Source of the DNA: Gnetum montanum
Lineage: Eukaryota; Streptophyta; Gnetopsida; Gnetales; Gnetaceae
Reading direction: 5' to 3'
Assembly: GCA_015680685.1 (NCBI GenBank)
Contig: MNCI01008022.1
Span: forward strand, 90,362-154,361
Length of the DNA stretch: 64,000 bases
The translations under genes were made by a program, and so were the position numbers. Shown here piece after piece: positions 1 to 12,800 of the stretch. How positions within the stretch are numbered: position 1 is the stretch's first letter; each line of letters opens with the position of its first letter. The notes beneath the pieces are model-generated. The model saw only the letters and a list, made by a program, of their open reading frames with translations, was not told the origin of the DNA and searched no databases.

Positions 1-585
1 AATCAGTGTATTAGGATTAGCCTTAAAAGAAGTCCTTGTCCTGTTTATGTGGTTACAAGAACAAGTGGTTAGAAAATATCTTGCCCTATGAAGCCTCATA
101 CCAAACTTCCATCTACCAATCTTTCTTCTGTTGGACCTCTGTGGGATGATAATCCTGATAAAGGTGATCTTTGACCTTGTACTTAACATTAAGTCCAATG
201 ATGCTAAACTTGATGAGATTGTTCAATAGCATCACAAGAAAAAATCAGTTAAGAGGCAACATGATGTTGCCTTCCATGTCCCTCTATTGCAACTTCTTGT
301 CCTGATGCAAGATGAAGGTGAAATCTAGAGTGTAAGGATCCATATGTGTAGACAACCTAGAACTATTCGGGCACTTGCATTTTTGAACCTTCTTACCTTT
401 AGTTGGATCTACCGGTGAGTGGCGGTGGAGATTCTTCCCTACGAGAAGAATTCATATTAGTGATTATTCAAAAATAATGTGTGTTTGTTATTATTATGTT
501 CTTAATAATTTAGCATTAATTATTCTTTACAATGTTTTTAGATGATTTCACTATCTTTTCTATGTAGCGCACTTAGCTAGAATAA

Positions 586-605
586 ATCCCCAACAACGAT
601 GCCAA
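586..605 (-). other. Primer-binding site of element D (tRNA-Asp-like)
   Basis: Directly after the LTR on the minus strand the sequence reads TTGGCATCGTTGTTGGGGAT. It resembles the complement of the 3' end of plant tRNA-Asp (TGGCGCCGTTGCCGGGGA) with C-to-T type changes. Its position against the LTR end fixes the element as minus-oriented. Confidence 0.6.
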
Positions 606-1457
606 TGATGAGTAGCAAGTAGTCCCTATGCTCAACTGTACGAATCACAGCTGTTGCACTAGCAATTCGGTTGAATTCTATGGACTTAGCCCCTAAATCA
701 ACCAATGGACAAAGATAGTAACTTAAGAACATGATCATTGTCTTCTTGGCTTCACTTGTGTAAGTTCAAGTGTATGGTTAAGTGTAAGCCAAGGCACATG
801 ATATTTATTTATATTTTATATTTTATTTGATTCAATCTAGTGTGAAATAAAGGTAATTAATTGTAAATTAACTAACTGACTATCTAATGCTTTAATCTAA
901 CTATCCTAACATAAGTATCTAGGCCCACCTATCATGCACATCCTAAACTCATTGGAAATGCTACTAAGTTACCAAGTGTTAGGCTACTCGGTGAAACAAG
1001 CAATAACACCACTAGAATTACCAAGCATTAATGGTATGTTCGAGGTAGTCATACTTATGTGTTATTATTAAATGTATTAACTAACTAAGGACATGAATAT
1101 AAAATGCATAAGTAATAAAGTGCATGAAAAGAAACATTAATCTATTCTTATGTGGTGCAAGAAATTCCAAAAATCTTGTCTTTATTGCTCTCACACCCAA
1201 GTGTTCAAGTACATTAATGCTTTAATAAGGTCATACAATCCTTGAAGTCCTAATGTGGGTACTCAAAAAATATTCTAACTTTGGTAGAAGAAAACTACAA
1301 GAACTTGGCTACACTATCATAAATGCGATGGATACGTGTATTTATATAGGCAAGACTAGACACTACGTCGACGCATCAAACCATGCGTCGACAAGGCTAC
1401 ATCGATGGGGCTATGTCGACACATGCCCATCAACATAGCCTATCAAATAATTCATCA
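606..1457 (-). repeat. 5' LTR of element D
   Basis: On the plus strand the LTR begins TGATGAGTAGC and ends AATTCATCA. It therefore has TG...CA ends within a short inverted repeat, as in A and B. It contains a TATA-like box (minus, 1341-1348) and, just upstream of it in the direction of transcription, a palindromic cluster of GTCGAC motifs. It carries the same conserved blocks as the A LTR, for example the stretch on accumulated accession-like words such as 'caccaag...' is not identical but the order of blocks is the same. Only one copy lies in this window. Confidence 0.65.
1341..1348 (-). promoter_or_regulatory. TATA box in the D LTR, beside a GTCGAC palindrome cluster
   Basis: The minus strand reads TATATAAA here. 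Upstream of it in transcription direction, at 1367-1392, two 10-base arms (GTCGACGCAT and its exact complement) flank a 6-base spacer. A further GTCGAC lies near 1415. This looks like the U3 promoter of the LTR. The A and B LTRs carry different repeated motifs at the same place. Confidence 0.5.
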
Positions 1458-1509
1458 TATATGCTCATGATTTGTATGGTTGGGCATTGGGATTGTTTGT
1501 CACTCATCA

Positions 1510-1529
1510 TTGGTGCAACTATTAGAGGC
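1510..1529 (+). other. Primer-binding site of element E (tRNA-Asp-like, decayed)
   Basis: The sequence ttggtgcaactattagaggc follows the LTR end CACTCATCA. It aligns with the B site (TTGGTGTTGTTGCCAGGGAC) and continues into the same gtgctag block, showing that this is the same family in opposite orientation to D. Confidence 0.5.
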
Positions 1530-1640
1530 TAGTGCTAGTAATGAGCTAGTTAGATTCATTCATGATTGATGTTATAACTCAAAGGTTTATCATCTAAAAA
1601 ATAATATTATTTTATTCAAACATAGACACAATAATTGAAA

Positions 1641-3260
1641 ATGTCTTCTTCTCACAAGGATAATTCCCCACCTACTGAGGATTCCACAAGGAGACATGAC
1701 AGAACAACCAAGAACAGAGATGATTTACCTCATCAAGTTAAAGTTGTTTACCAACATCTAGATTCTGACTATTTGAACTTCACCTTCATCCTTTAGTAGG
1801 ATGATAGGATGTAATGGATGAACCTAAATCATGTTGCCATCTAATTATTCAACTCCATTAATGCTCATGGCAATGTTAATGAATGTTGGACTTAAAGTAG
1901 TTGCTAGTGACTACTAATGAGATGTCTAAGCCCTATCAACCTAGTTAGGCCCAACTACGAAAAGATCTTTTCATGATGGCATGCCATGAAGTTGCTAAGG
2001 AAAAGGAAGCTACCATCCTATTGACATCACAATCGAAAGAGAAGATATAGATTACCATTCAAGTAGATCCAATTGTAAGAATCCTCCCCCTTCAATGTAA
2101 ATGACATGACAAATCCATGGCTAGACTTAACCTTGGCTAGCAACCAAAGGGAGAACTGAATCAAATACTTGAAGGACTCCGAGAACTAGGTCTTCTAGCA
2201 GATCACTAAGGATTGAACATACAAGTCACAAAAGGAGGGCAAGCTAACATGGCTCTCCTAGTTCTTTATTATCTTTATCATCCTCATTGTAAAGCTCTAA
2301 CAAGGATGAATGTGGTCAAGGAAGAAGGGGTAATGACAAATGATATGGTGGAGATGATTGAAGAGACCATCGCAGAGATGGAGGCACAAACGATGGATAG
2401 GATAGACAAGGTGGGCACAAACATGAATGCAAGCATAGAAGGCAACATCAAAGAAAACATGGTTTTGTTCAATTTTTTTCAGAACAAGCAAAACTTGGTT
2501 TTGTTCAATTTTTTTCAGAACAAGGAAAACCTAGATATGGCTGAGGCACTAGTGAAAAACTATAATATTGTTTTTACATAATTTCCAACCAACAAATTTG
2601 AACAATAATAGAAAAAAAATGTTCTGATTCTGAAACACTAACTTATTTCAAAAAATATAATAGTGAAGATCAAGTAGTAAGAAACCTTGAAGACACTTAG
2701 CTTGAGTCTTATCAATGCCTGAAGTCCAACATTCTAGGAGCTCATGATGAAGTTGAAATAAGGAATAGATGGTAACCACCAATAAAAATCCTCCAAAAAG
2801 ATTGTGCAAAAGAGCAAAGAACAAAAATGTGGGAATTAGGTTCATACCCACACTTCATACAAATATCACAACACTCACATTTATTTGTGTGGGGAATTAT
2901 TCTCAGTCACAGCACTTCAATCAAAGCAACCTCAAGATGACTTATACTAGGATCACAACCCTTTAGAACATCACTAATACCCAACTCACACCCTCCTCCT
3001 AGGAGTACGAAGACCCAAGTCAAAATAGTATAGGTAATCACAACTCAATATTACCACATAATCCATTAAAACTACCTCAAAGTGCACTAATGGCAAAGTA
3101 GCAACCATTAATTTCTAATACATGAGAATATACAATACTTTTGAGGACTCATAGTCCACTTGCAATCAATGTCACAACTTTCATAATTTAGGTCACAATT
3201 GCATCAAAAATCAACATTTAAGTCCCAAATTCATTACAACAGCTTCTTCCAAGATCCTTA
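1641..3260 (+). pseudogene. Degenerate gag-like ORF of element E
   Basis: Translation starts MSSSHKDNSPPTEDSTRRHD. This closely resembles the start of the element A gag (MSSSHRTNNG...). The frame is soon broken by stops near 1795-1815 and 1890. A 122-codon open stretch (2213-2581) carries an acidic, Met-rich segment (MIEETIAEMEAQTMDRIDKV) like the heptad region of the A gag. An in-frame 12-residue tandem duplication, VLFNFFQNK(Q/E)NL, lies at about 2461-2532. The C-terminal part (2770-3250) is Asn/Gln/Thr-rich. It is non-functional. Confidence 0.45.
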
Positions 3261-3897
3261 TGTACTATGCTTCCTCCATCATAAGAGATTATTGTATTGT
3301 ATCTTCACTTCATCATTTTTATTTTTTTGTGACTTGTTTTGATTACTGCATTTTTATTATGCAGTATTATGTTTGGGTATCTTTCATTTACGTAGTAAAT
3401 TGCTAACCCAAGATACAGTAGACAATGTTCAACATAGTTGCCTTGGAATTGGACCTATGACTTACCCATATACAAGGTACTTGCTATACTTCTTTATTGA
3501 CAACTAATCGGCGTATAAGAATAAACCAATTACCAAACCTAAAGCCAACTCCCTCTCCCAAATTATCATCAATGCCTCCTGTACCCATGAAGCTACTTCT
3601 CACAATTGAATATTGTTCCTAACACCTGAGGTAAATTTCTCCACTTTGGCCCACCTAGCAACAATGAAATTTGTCCCAGTACTGAAGATAAACCTTCAGT
3701 GAATGCTTAGATGACATGCGATGACATGGAGAATGCAGTATTGGATGAACTTGGCACCATACAGCAAACAAAAGTCCCTGGAAAGTTTCCATCAATACAT
3801 TCCTTGAATTTAAAATTAAGACTAAATAGTTTAATAACATTTAAATAAAAATAGAAAAGAATATATTCCAAAACTGATATTGTACATAATAAATTAT
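3261..3897. other. No gene seen; 3' flank and probable 3' UTR of the ATG18b-type gene
   Basis: This AT-rich stretch shows no coding signal on either strand. Its right part (just below 3898) should hold the 3' UTR of the minus-strand ATG18b-type gene. AATA-rich motifs lie within about 60 bases of the stop, but no single polyadenylation signal can be singled out. Confidence 0.3.
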
Positions 3898-6800
3898 TTA
3901 ATGTACAAACCCTGCAGAAATTTCATCTGCAGGCGCTGATATCAAATTACATTCGCTTTCTAAGTTCCACGTTGCACCATTATGACTGTCCAATGTAACG
4001 CAATATTTGCTAAAATAGCCACCGTACGTAATAGCGTATATTTCAGTCCTGCAATAGAACATGTAGGCTGTCATGTTTCCTATATTTGAAAATCATATTC
4101 ACATATTCAATATACCAGTACCATATACCTTAATGTTTGTATTGGTGAGCCAGGCATTTTCCCTGTGGCATTTCCTTCATCCGCATTGATTTCTCTACCA
4201 TGACTTATAGCTACAGAACTTCTTAAAATTAAAGTATAAAATTAGAACAAAATCAGGAAAAAAGAGAAATAATAAAATTTGTGTTTTAAAGGTTGCAGCA
4301 ATCAATCAAAATGAAAAAAATGGAAAAAATTAAATTAAAAATAAATAAACATAGATACCTTTTGAATCCTTGAGGAAGAAGATTTTGAAGCACAATGTGA
4401 TGATAAGGAGATTCTAATGCATCATTTACAGATTCAGGAAAGACAATAGACATCACCCCCGTAGACCTTTTGTTTCTGCATGCCACCCCAAATTCATCCA
4501 TTGCAACAAAGACAAGCATAAACAGATAAAAATTGTTGCAGTTAAGAAAAACAAACAAATTACAAATCTAAACAATTGACACGCAAAAGAAAGTCATATG
4601 AAAACTATAATGTTGAGCATGGGAAAGGTGCCAAATTTAGGAAATTAAAAACACTTCAATAATCATAGACTTAGTTTTCAACAGCAAATGGTCTACCAAA
4701 TTACTCTTCAAAACAAAATTCTACACCTAATTCTCACATTAAACAAGTAGAATAAAGAAAGCAACTTGAAGTCTGTCATAAAAGTAACTTGTAATCTAAG
4801 GAGAAAAAGAGGAAAAGGAATCCACAGGGGTGGTAGCATGAAATGAAAGTTGATATGTTAATATAAACATAAAACGTTAATGTTTATGTATCATGAGAAT
4901 AGATTTAGAATACCTGGCAGGTTGCCAAATACATGGAACATTGGAAAGCTTTAATGCAACTTGCGGCTATAGCATAACTCTTGGAAAAATCATCATTGTC
5001 ATGATGAACTTATCCCACATATAGAGGTTATTGCATTAATATTTTAAAAAGAATGTCGTGCTTCATTTCATATTAAATAAATCTAGTTTTTTAACGTGAA
5101 GCATTGCAACAATTTAATTAAAATTTTCCCAATGGTGTTATAGCTCAAAGGTAAACTTATTGGCTTGTCCTATAGGTTGCATATTCAAATTTCACTTGCA
5201 ACATAAGATTAATTACAAGTGTTGAGGTTTAACATAAAAGTCTTCTCATTAGAAGTAACTATTTTCATAAAAATTTTTACCTTTCTCCTGAGAGCAATCC
5301 AAGTGTAAAAATGTGCAGAGAACCTGTTGCACTGCTACACGAAAGTAATTGAGGACTCTGAGTTGCTGGCCCAAATGACAGGGAATAAATGGTAGCTGGG
5401 TATGCTCCTCTTCGGAAGGAAAACATCTGTTAGTACAAATTCGGTGAATAGACCAGATCAAACACAATGATGTTATAAACTCAATGGTGAAACTAATTTT
5501 CTGAATTCCTTTTCTAAAATAGTGAAACCCAATAATCGTAAGATTATAAAATACATATTAGGAGAAAAACTGTCAAAACGGAAACTTCACCTTCGAACCA
5601 TCGGGCACATAGAAAACTCTTACTATTGTTCCTTGCTCCGAGGCTGTTGCTAAGTAACGTCCATCATTTGAGAGAGCCATCGCCGCCAATGGTGAGTTAT
5701 GGGCATTTATCTGTCATTGAAAATCGCTGAATATCGTAAACATGATTTCGCTGGTATGGAAAGTTTCTGTTTCCCACCAACATAAATGAGGACATTTCTG
5801 AAAGTTAAATACATTGGCTTTAACAAGTTCCTTTCTATTTACTTTGCACTGTTGCACTCCTTTATTCCTTTTTTTGGGGTAAATGGGGGTGCTGTTAAAC
5901 AATCCTAGTCAGTAATATCATGAAGCAATTATTAACATAGCTCAGTTTCTTTTTATAACATGGAAAAAGAATATTAATTTAAACTAGAACAGAAATTTTG
6001 GGATCTTAGGGATCAACAAAGGATCATGGTCAAGGGCTAAATACATTATCTCTTCTAGGAAGGAAAAATGATAAAAATTTACCGTAGCCTCATTGTGAAT
6101 ATGATTAAAATCAAAAGAAAAAGAAAATCCTATATTTATAATGAACAGAACCATAGAAAAAATATAATGCAATTGTTTTGCAATGCAAAAAATTATTCAA
6201 AGCTACCTGACAGTGCGATTGACGCTCTTTGACATTGTACAGCAGAACATCTCCTTTATCACTACTTGCTGGTAGAGCAATAAAACAATTGTCCTGTGAT
6301 GGCGAAAAGGCACATAAGCCTGCATCCAGAAAGGATTTAAATGTCACTCAATAGATTTTTAGAGAAGAAAACATTTAAGGCCAATCTTAGGAACATAGAA
6401 TTGTACTATTGTTTTCCAAAGCATCGAAGTTGAAACACAAGAATACAATAAACACCCTTGATGACTTACCACTAAATCAATTATAAAAGACAAAATAAGA
6501 CATCAATTGTCAAAATGCCATACGAGGTCAATTCTCTTGCCTATATTGGAACTGAAACAGATGTATTGTATTACGACCATCTCGAAACCATAAGAACCTA
6601 GGGATCTACGGGACAGCCTCCAGTTTCAGCTCTCTTTTACAGAATTATAACCCATTCGGGTTGAACCTGTAACCTGTAGGATACAAGTCATAAACCTTTC
6701 ATCATGGGAATGGCCAAGGTAAAATTGCGACCATATACAGCAGAAACTTCCATTGAACCCTAGCTGTAAAGATATGTTGTTACTGACATTCAATGTGTGT

Positions 6801-9800
6801 ACACGCATAAAATGCAATTAATATGCATAGGTTTGCTTATGAGTAAAAATGTAACAATTAACTGCTTTAATATTGCAAACACCTAGCATCTGGTTGCTTT
6901 ACCGATTTTGATAAAAGGACAACTTAAATCTTACTCATATGTAGTGATCAAATCATGTATATAATTGTGTCTGTGTTCCGGAAGCTAATACAAAGCACTC
7001 ACAAGTTCTGTATACTACCAAAGTCTTAACAATAAGAATTATCATAAGACCATGATGTTCCATATAACATCATATAAATTTAAAGCAAAAAAAAATGTCT
7101 CAGGAATCTTTCACAGAAAGTGTGTGCAGAAAGTAAGACAAAGTCGTAAGCAAGAAGGGAGTTAAAGCATCAATACAAAAATCCCAAATATGCAAAAGAA
7201 AAAGAGGAAATAAATTTATATGACATTGGAGAAATTCATAATTATAAGTCTATATGAAGTTGGAATAACTAACACTCTTTACAGCAATATTGGAGTAAAG
7301 CAAGGTTGTCCCAGTTCACAACATTAGTTGGCATTTTTTAGCGTTTTTATTGATGAACTAGAAGATTGGATTAAAGAGGTACCTCTAAATTATTTCATTT
7401 AAGTAGATCGTTCATGGATATAACTTTGATTCTTTGCAGATGTTGTAGGACTAGTTGCAAATTTAGAAATAGGGTTAGAAACAATGCTGCGTCAATTAGA
7501 AAGTTTTGGTAAACATGTAGAGATGAAGGTGAAAGTTGACAAAAAAATGTTAGTCTGTTGAACTAATAAGAGAAATTATAATTTCCAGATAAATAACAGA
7601 CAACTTGAAATTATGGATATGAAGATCTTTTGGAATAGAATGCCTTCAAAATCGTAAGTGGAAGCATTGTGTATCATAACCAGCTGCAAATGGTTTAAGG
7701 CTTTATATACAATAAAAAGAACATATGTATCAAACAAAATATTTAGAATTGGGAAATTCAAAAATATCTATTTCAAACAATAATGCAACTTAGAGTACTC
7801 TATGGATGTGTAGCTTGGGGTCCAGGCCTTGATCTTCAAAGAAAATTGAAAAACTTCAAAAACAGTTCTTGTTAGATGAATTCAAAGTCAAAGGTCAAGT
7901 CCCACATGCAATACTTCTATTAGAAATTAATGAACCTGGAAACTGAAGATTTTATTACATCCATAGACCTAACATTTTATTTGAATATTAAAACTAACAA
8001 AAAGACGTCAGGAGAGATAATCTGAAGATCTCAGCAACGAGGGTAGTATCATGAAGGAAAAATGTGATTTCTAAAAATGGGGTATTGAAGATTTTTATGT
8101 AATATTGAATTCAAAAGAGGATCAAAATATTGTTTAAAAAGTGGTTTTAGAAAGATGGCAAAACAAAGCATGGACACAAACAAAGCTGCAATTTTATTGG
8201 GAAAATATTAGTGGAGCATGCATGATGAAGCACCATATCTTCCACACTGTCTTCAAATTATGACATTTACTGAATCATCTGCATTGCTTTGCTACAATAC
8301 TTTCATATCATAACCACTACCTCACTATAGATTATAGAAAATAGTAGTAGCAGCAATCAAATTTTCGCATAACAAGCAACCTGATCATGATATGATGCAA
8401 TACAATCATCAACCCATTGCTCATTCACTTCCTGGAAATGATTCTTCGACAACCAATAGATTTCATAGGGATTAACATGTCTAACAGTTTTCCAACTAAG
8501 TTTTGACACAATAGTAGCAGCAAGCACATGTTCACATCACAAACAACCTGATTATGATATGATCCAATGCTAAAATCAATAACACATGGTCACTCACTTA
8601 CTAGAAATTAGTCTTAGATAACCAATAGCTTTTGTAGGGTTTAATATGTCTCATGGTTTTTAAGCCAAGTTTTAACTAATTAATGACCTGGTCTATCGGT
8701 CGTAGGTAGTTACCCTTGCCATCTTGAGTGATCTATTGTACTTAAAGGCTAGTGGACAGGACTCTTGATATAGGCCGGCATAACTCAAAAGTGGTCTTGC
8801 CTATTAATAGTTAGTAACTAACCGCTGGCTCATTAATTGGCACTAGGCCTGATAGATAAGCATTGAGATTAGCCATCCTAGCCATAGGTAGGCGATATTC
8901 AAAGCCTGATTGAGAGTAGCCTTGTACTGCTCTTTGCCCCAATACTGCATGCAAGAGGGCTGCCGCCTAATTGAGGCTATCAAAGTGGTAGGGTATTGAG
9001 TGCTTCTACGTATTTTAGGGTCCACGCCTTATAGTAGTGTTGACTGATCAATAGAGAGTTGGTGCCATGACTTTCTATTCCATGTAACAGTTGTTATGTG
9101 GACTTAATCTCCTATACATAATCATGCGCCTAGAAACTCTGCTGCATGAAATACGTACCGTAACATACCATACACCATACATATAATATATTGGGCTAAC
9201 GCATATGGAATCACTCACAAGTTCGTGCTTCAACTTTGTTCCTTGACTCCATGTTGTCAGTTCTGCCTACAAGACAGGTTCACTTACGTACCATATGCTA
9301 TGTCACACTGTGCTATGTTTTGTTATAATATGTTCTGTTATGTTCTGCTTCAGTTATGTTCTGCTCTTTCCTAGCTTGACGTACATCCAAGCCCTGGGTA
9401 TTTTCATAATATCATACAATACATTTAGCAATTTTTATAATGCACATTGGACATTGGGGCTGCTACTTATGCACATGCCAGTGTTACTCATGGCCACAAG
9501 AAAATAACTTGCCTTCTGTCCTCTCTACGATGACATATTTGTAACATTGGTTAGAGTCCTGTAACAATGGTAAGAGTCCCCTGGGCGCATCCATGGATCC
9601 TTCCCCTATTGTTACTTGCAATTAGTTTAACCGACTTCACTGTTGCCGGATTCTGTTGTTGCCTGTTAACCTACCATCCGGGTCAAACACCAAAGGTTCT
9701 TGTTAATGTGTGCACGACAGCCAGTAGCTGTGTTTACTATTTATTATTACCTTGGGTCGAGTACTAACATAATATCTCCACTGTTATTATGGGCCACTGT

Positions 9801-12800
9801 CAATAAGAACATGCAAATAACAAATTCCTTGAACAAACATTTCGTTTTATAAACAACTATTTTTAGTTTTATAAACAACTATTTTTTCAAACAACTATTC
9901 TTTCTCACATCCCCGTTGCATCCCCACGATGTTCTGAAAAAACTACGACGTTTCCAAACCCATTTAGGGATGCATCCCCCCATCCCAAAAATGGGTGAAA
10001 CACTGGCGAAAAGTAAAATGCAAAAAATAATGCCAAAACCAAAATGCAAAAAGAAAAAAAGAAACTTTTCTAACTAAACTCAAAATGGTATGATGTTGCA
10101 GAGACCAAACCTTTTCTATTTGGAACAGTATCAATTATTTCTAAAATCTCTACAGAATTCAAATCATATATATATGTCTTCTGCTGCAACACCACAAGAA
10201 GCCTGCATCAACAAAACATAGAGCATACTTTACTCTGAAGACTCAAAGACAGCTGCTTAAAAGGAGTAATGTGTCCATATGTAAAGATGCAAATGGTGCT
10301 TAAAAAGAATATAAATACTACTAAGTAAATCATCCCCTATAATACAATGCAATTAATAGACTTCTCATAGAAAACGTAGCATGTATTCTTTAAACACATC
10401 GTTAAAAAAATTTATCAAGAAATTTAATTTGTGTAATTTGTTATTCATATTATGAATTGATGTCAATCATCTCATTGAAGAAAGTTTTAGGATTAAATGG
10501 AAATTCATGAATAAGACTAAGAAGCATGCTAGCAATTTATACATATTCCAATGAGATATAAAAGCTACAAGAACAAGCTTACCATTTCCTGTTAAGACGT
10601 ACTGATAAAATGGATGTGAGAAAAGTGAGTTCCTTTTCAGGTTTGTCACTAACTGTATTGAATAAACATAGCCGACGTGGAGATAATGTTGGCTGTCATG
10701 AGCAAGTAACATTAAAAGTGTAATCCTTTTGATAAATTTTTTGATCACCGTTAGCCCTAGAGCTACTGCATGTACATACTACAGCATTCACTGATTAAAT
10801 GCTATACAGCATCAATTAAATTTTGAAATGTGGAACAAGACAAATCCTTGGAAAACAATAGTATCAATTCACCTGCTCGCCTGCGCCAACTATGGTAAGC
10901 AAATTTGTCCTATAAAGCATTTCCACAATAGCCATAGCTCCCTCGGCTGATAACAAAAGAAAATTCTAGGATAACTTATTTCTTGAAAAACTAAAAATAA
11001 AATTGCATCAATAAAAAAATATGATTTGAAGAGAAACAAGATTTATCTTGGGATCTAAGAGATTTAAGAAACATGATAAACGTTCCACTACACATGATTT
11101 CCAAAGGAAAAAATAGTAATAATGAATTAATAATAATACATTAAATAAAATTATCATCTAAGAGTACCAAACCTCAATCTAACCTCAAAAATACAAATTT
11201 AATATTGCATGAGTCAAAGTGTAATGCCCCACTTTGTGCATGATCACATTGATGCATCGAAAGTTTTTTTTTTTTTTTTTGAGGTTCAAAGGAAACTTAA
11301 TTATGTATATTTAACATTTATTGCTAATGATAGCATCAACGCATTGAATCTTGATGGTGCACTTTATCACTAATGTGTGTAACCTTGATTATACATATTT
11401 ATAGTTTAATAGCAACAACGAGTTCTTTATAATTTGAAGGCTCCTCATGAAGTTGTAGAATTTCTAATTAAGTTACCATTTATTGTTAAAATATTAAAGA
11501 CTACATATTTTTTAAAAGATTTAGTATCATGTGAAAAAAATTGTGGAAAACTGATATTTCATATTTATAATTAAATAGGAATGTGAGGTAGGTAGGACTT
11601 CATTACAATAATATGGTAAATTATATTAAATTCCTACCCTCTATCAATTAGCCAAAAAGGAAACTAAGTTCACATTTAATGTGAAAAACGATGCTACTCT
11701 ATAGATATGTTATTTTGTCAAGTGTGTATGTGTCAAGTTGCCTTTGTTTCTAAGTCAAGCACCACCATGTACATGGCTAGAAAATTGCTCATTAAAGGGT
11801 GTGTTTACAATTCTTGCTTTTGGTTGAAGGGGTAGTTTTTAACAGGTTTACAACAAAAGGCATCTTATTTTTCTTTTCTCATGGTACTTAATGCTAGTCA
11901 ATATAATCATCATCCTAGCCTTATCCCAACTACCTGGAATCAGCTATATGAGTTCTTTTACACCATTCACTTCTATCAAGAGTTGAGTAAGCTTTCATAT
12001 CTAAATCTTGGATGTCTTTCCTTATGCAAGTAAACTAAGCATGTTTTGGTCCACCTCTTTGTTGGTTCCCCTCAACTTTCATAAAGCAAGTTTTTCTAAC
12101 AACAGCATTCTCTACTCTTCTTAGCACATGACCAAACCATCTAAGACAACATTCCTTAATCTTCTCAACTATGGGTGCTACTCCTAAACCTCTCCTAATA
12201 AAAGAGTTGTTGATTTGATCTTTTCTAGTCACACCTAACATCCAGCTTAACATACACATCGTCGTCGCATGCATACATTGAGCTTGATGCTTTTTAATAG
12301 GCCAGCGTTCTGTACCATAAAGGATCACAAGTCTAATGGCAATTTTGCAGAACTTATTCTTCAACCTAGCAAGGATTCTTCTATCATAAAGCACACCACT
12401 AGCTTCCTACCATTTCTTCCATCTTGCTTCAATTTTGTTTGTTACATCATTGTTAATTTCACCATCCACTTGATTAAGAGACCCTAAGTATCTAAATTAC
12501 TTGCATTGAGAAACTTCTTGACTTTGGATTCTAATCTTTGTATATTCATTATTCATTTTTCCACTAAAAGTGCACTTCGTGTATTCTTTTTTAGCTCTAC
12601 TGATCCTCAACCCCTTTGATTCCCTTTGATTCTACGGTATTGCTCCAAATCTTCATATTTGCAATGGGACTTCCTCAAAGTTATCCACCAAAACAATATC
12701 ATCAACAAAGAGCATACCCTAAAGGATATCATTAGTTAGCTCATTCATAATAATAGCAAATAAATACGGGCTTACAAGAAATCCTTGGTGTAACCCTACC

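Larger units (their letters stand above)
1..1457 (-). mobile_element. LTR retrotransposon D, 5' end (continues off the left edge)
   Basis: The element is read on the minus strand. An 852-bp LTR lies at 606-1457. A tRNA-Asp-like primer-binding site follows directly, and then internal sequence runs leftward out of the window. A short gag-like start (ATG at 455; MNSSRREESPPP) is seen on the minus strand but soon meets a stop. Layout and LTR ends match elements A and B further right, so D belongs to the same family. The second LTR is outside the window, so the target duplication cannot be checked; the candidate right copy is tatat at 1458-1462. Confidence 0.6.
1458..3300 (+). mobile_element. LTR retrotransposon E remnant (LTR end, PBS, decayed gag)
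   Basis: The last 52 bases of an LTR (1458-1509, ending GTCACTCATCA) are followed by a tRNA-Asp-like PBS on the plus strand and a gag-like reading frame from 1641. Element D cuts off the rest of the LTR, so D inserted into it. The 3' end of E is not clear; recognisable gag-like, Asn/Gln-rich sequence fades near 3260. No pol is seen. Confidence 0.55.

Noticed and set aside
5249-5467. 72-codon minus-strand ORF
   Set aside because: Shadow frame of exon 8 of the ATG18b-type gene; the true frame contains FRRG.
8843-9767. Short open frames on both strands between 8.8 and 9.8 kb
   Set aside because: No motif and no splice-compatible neighbours; they lie within intron 5.
10467-10748. 93-codon minus-strand ORF
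   Set aside because: It overlaps exon 4 of the ATG18b-type gene in a different frame; the exon frame gives the conserved SPRRLCLFN.
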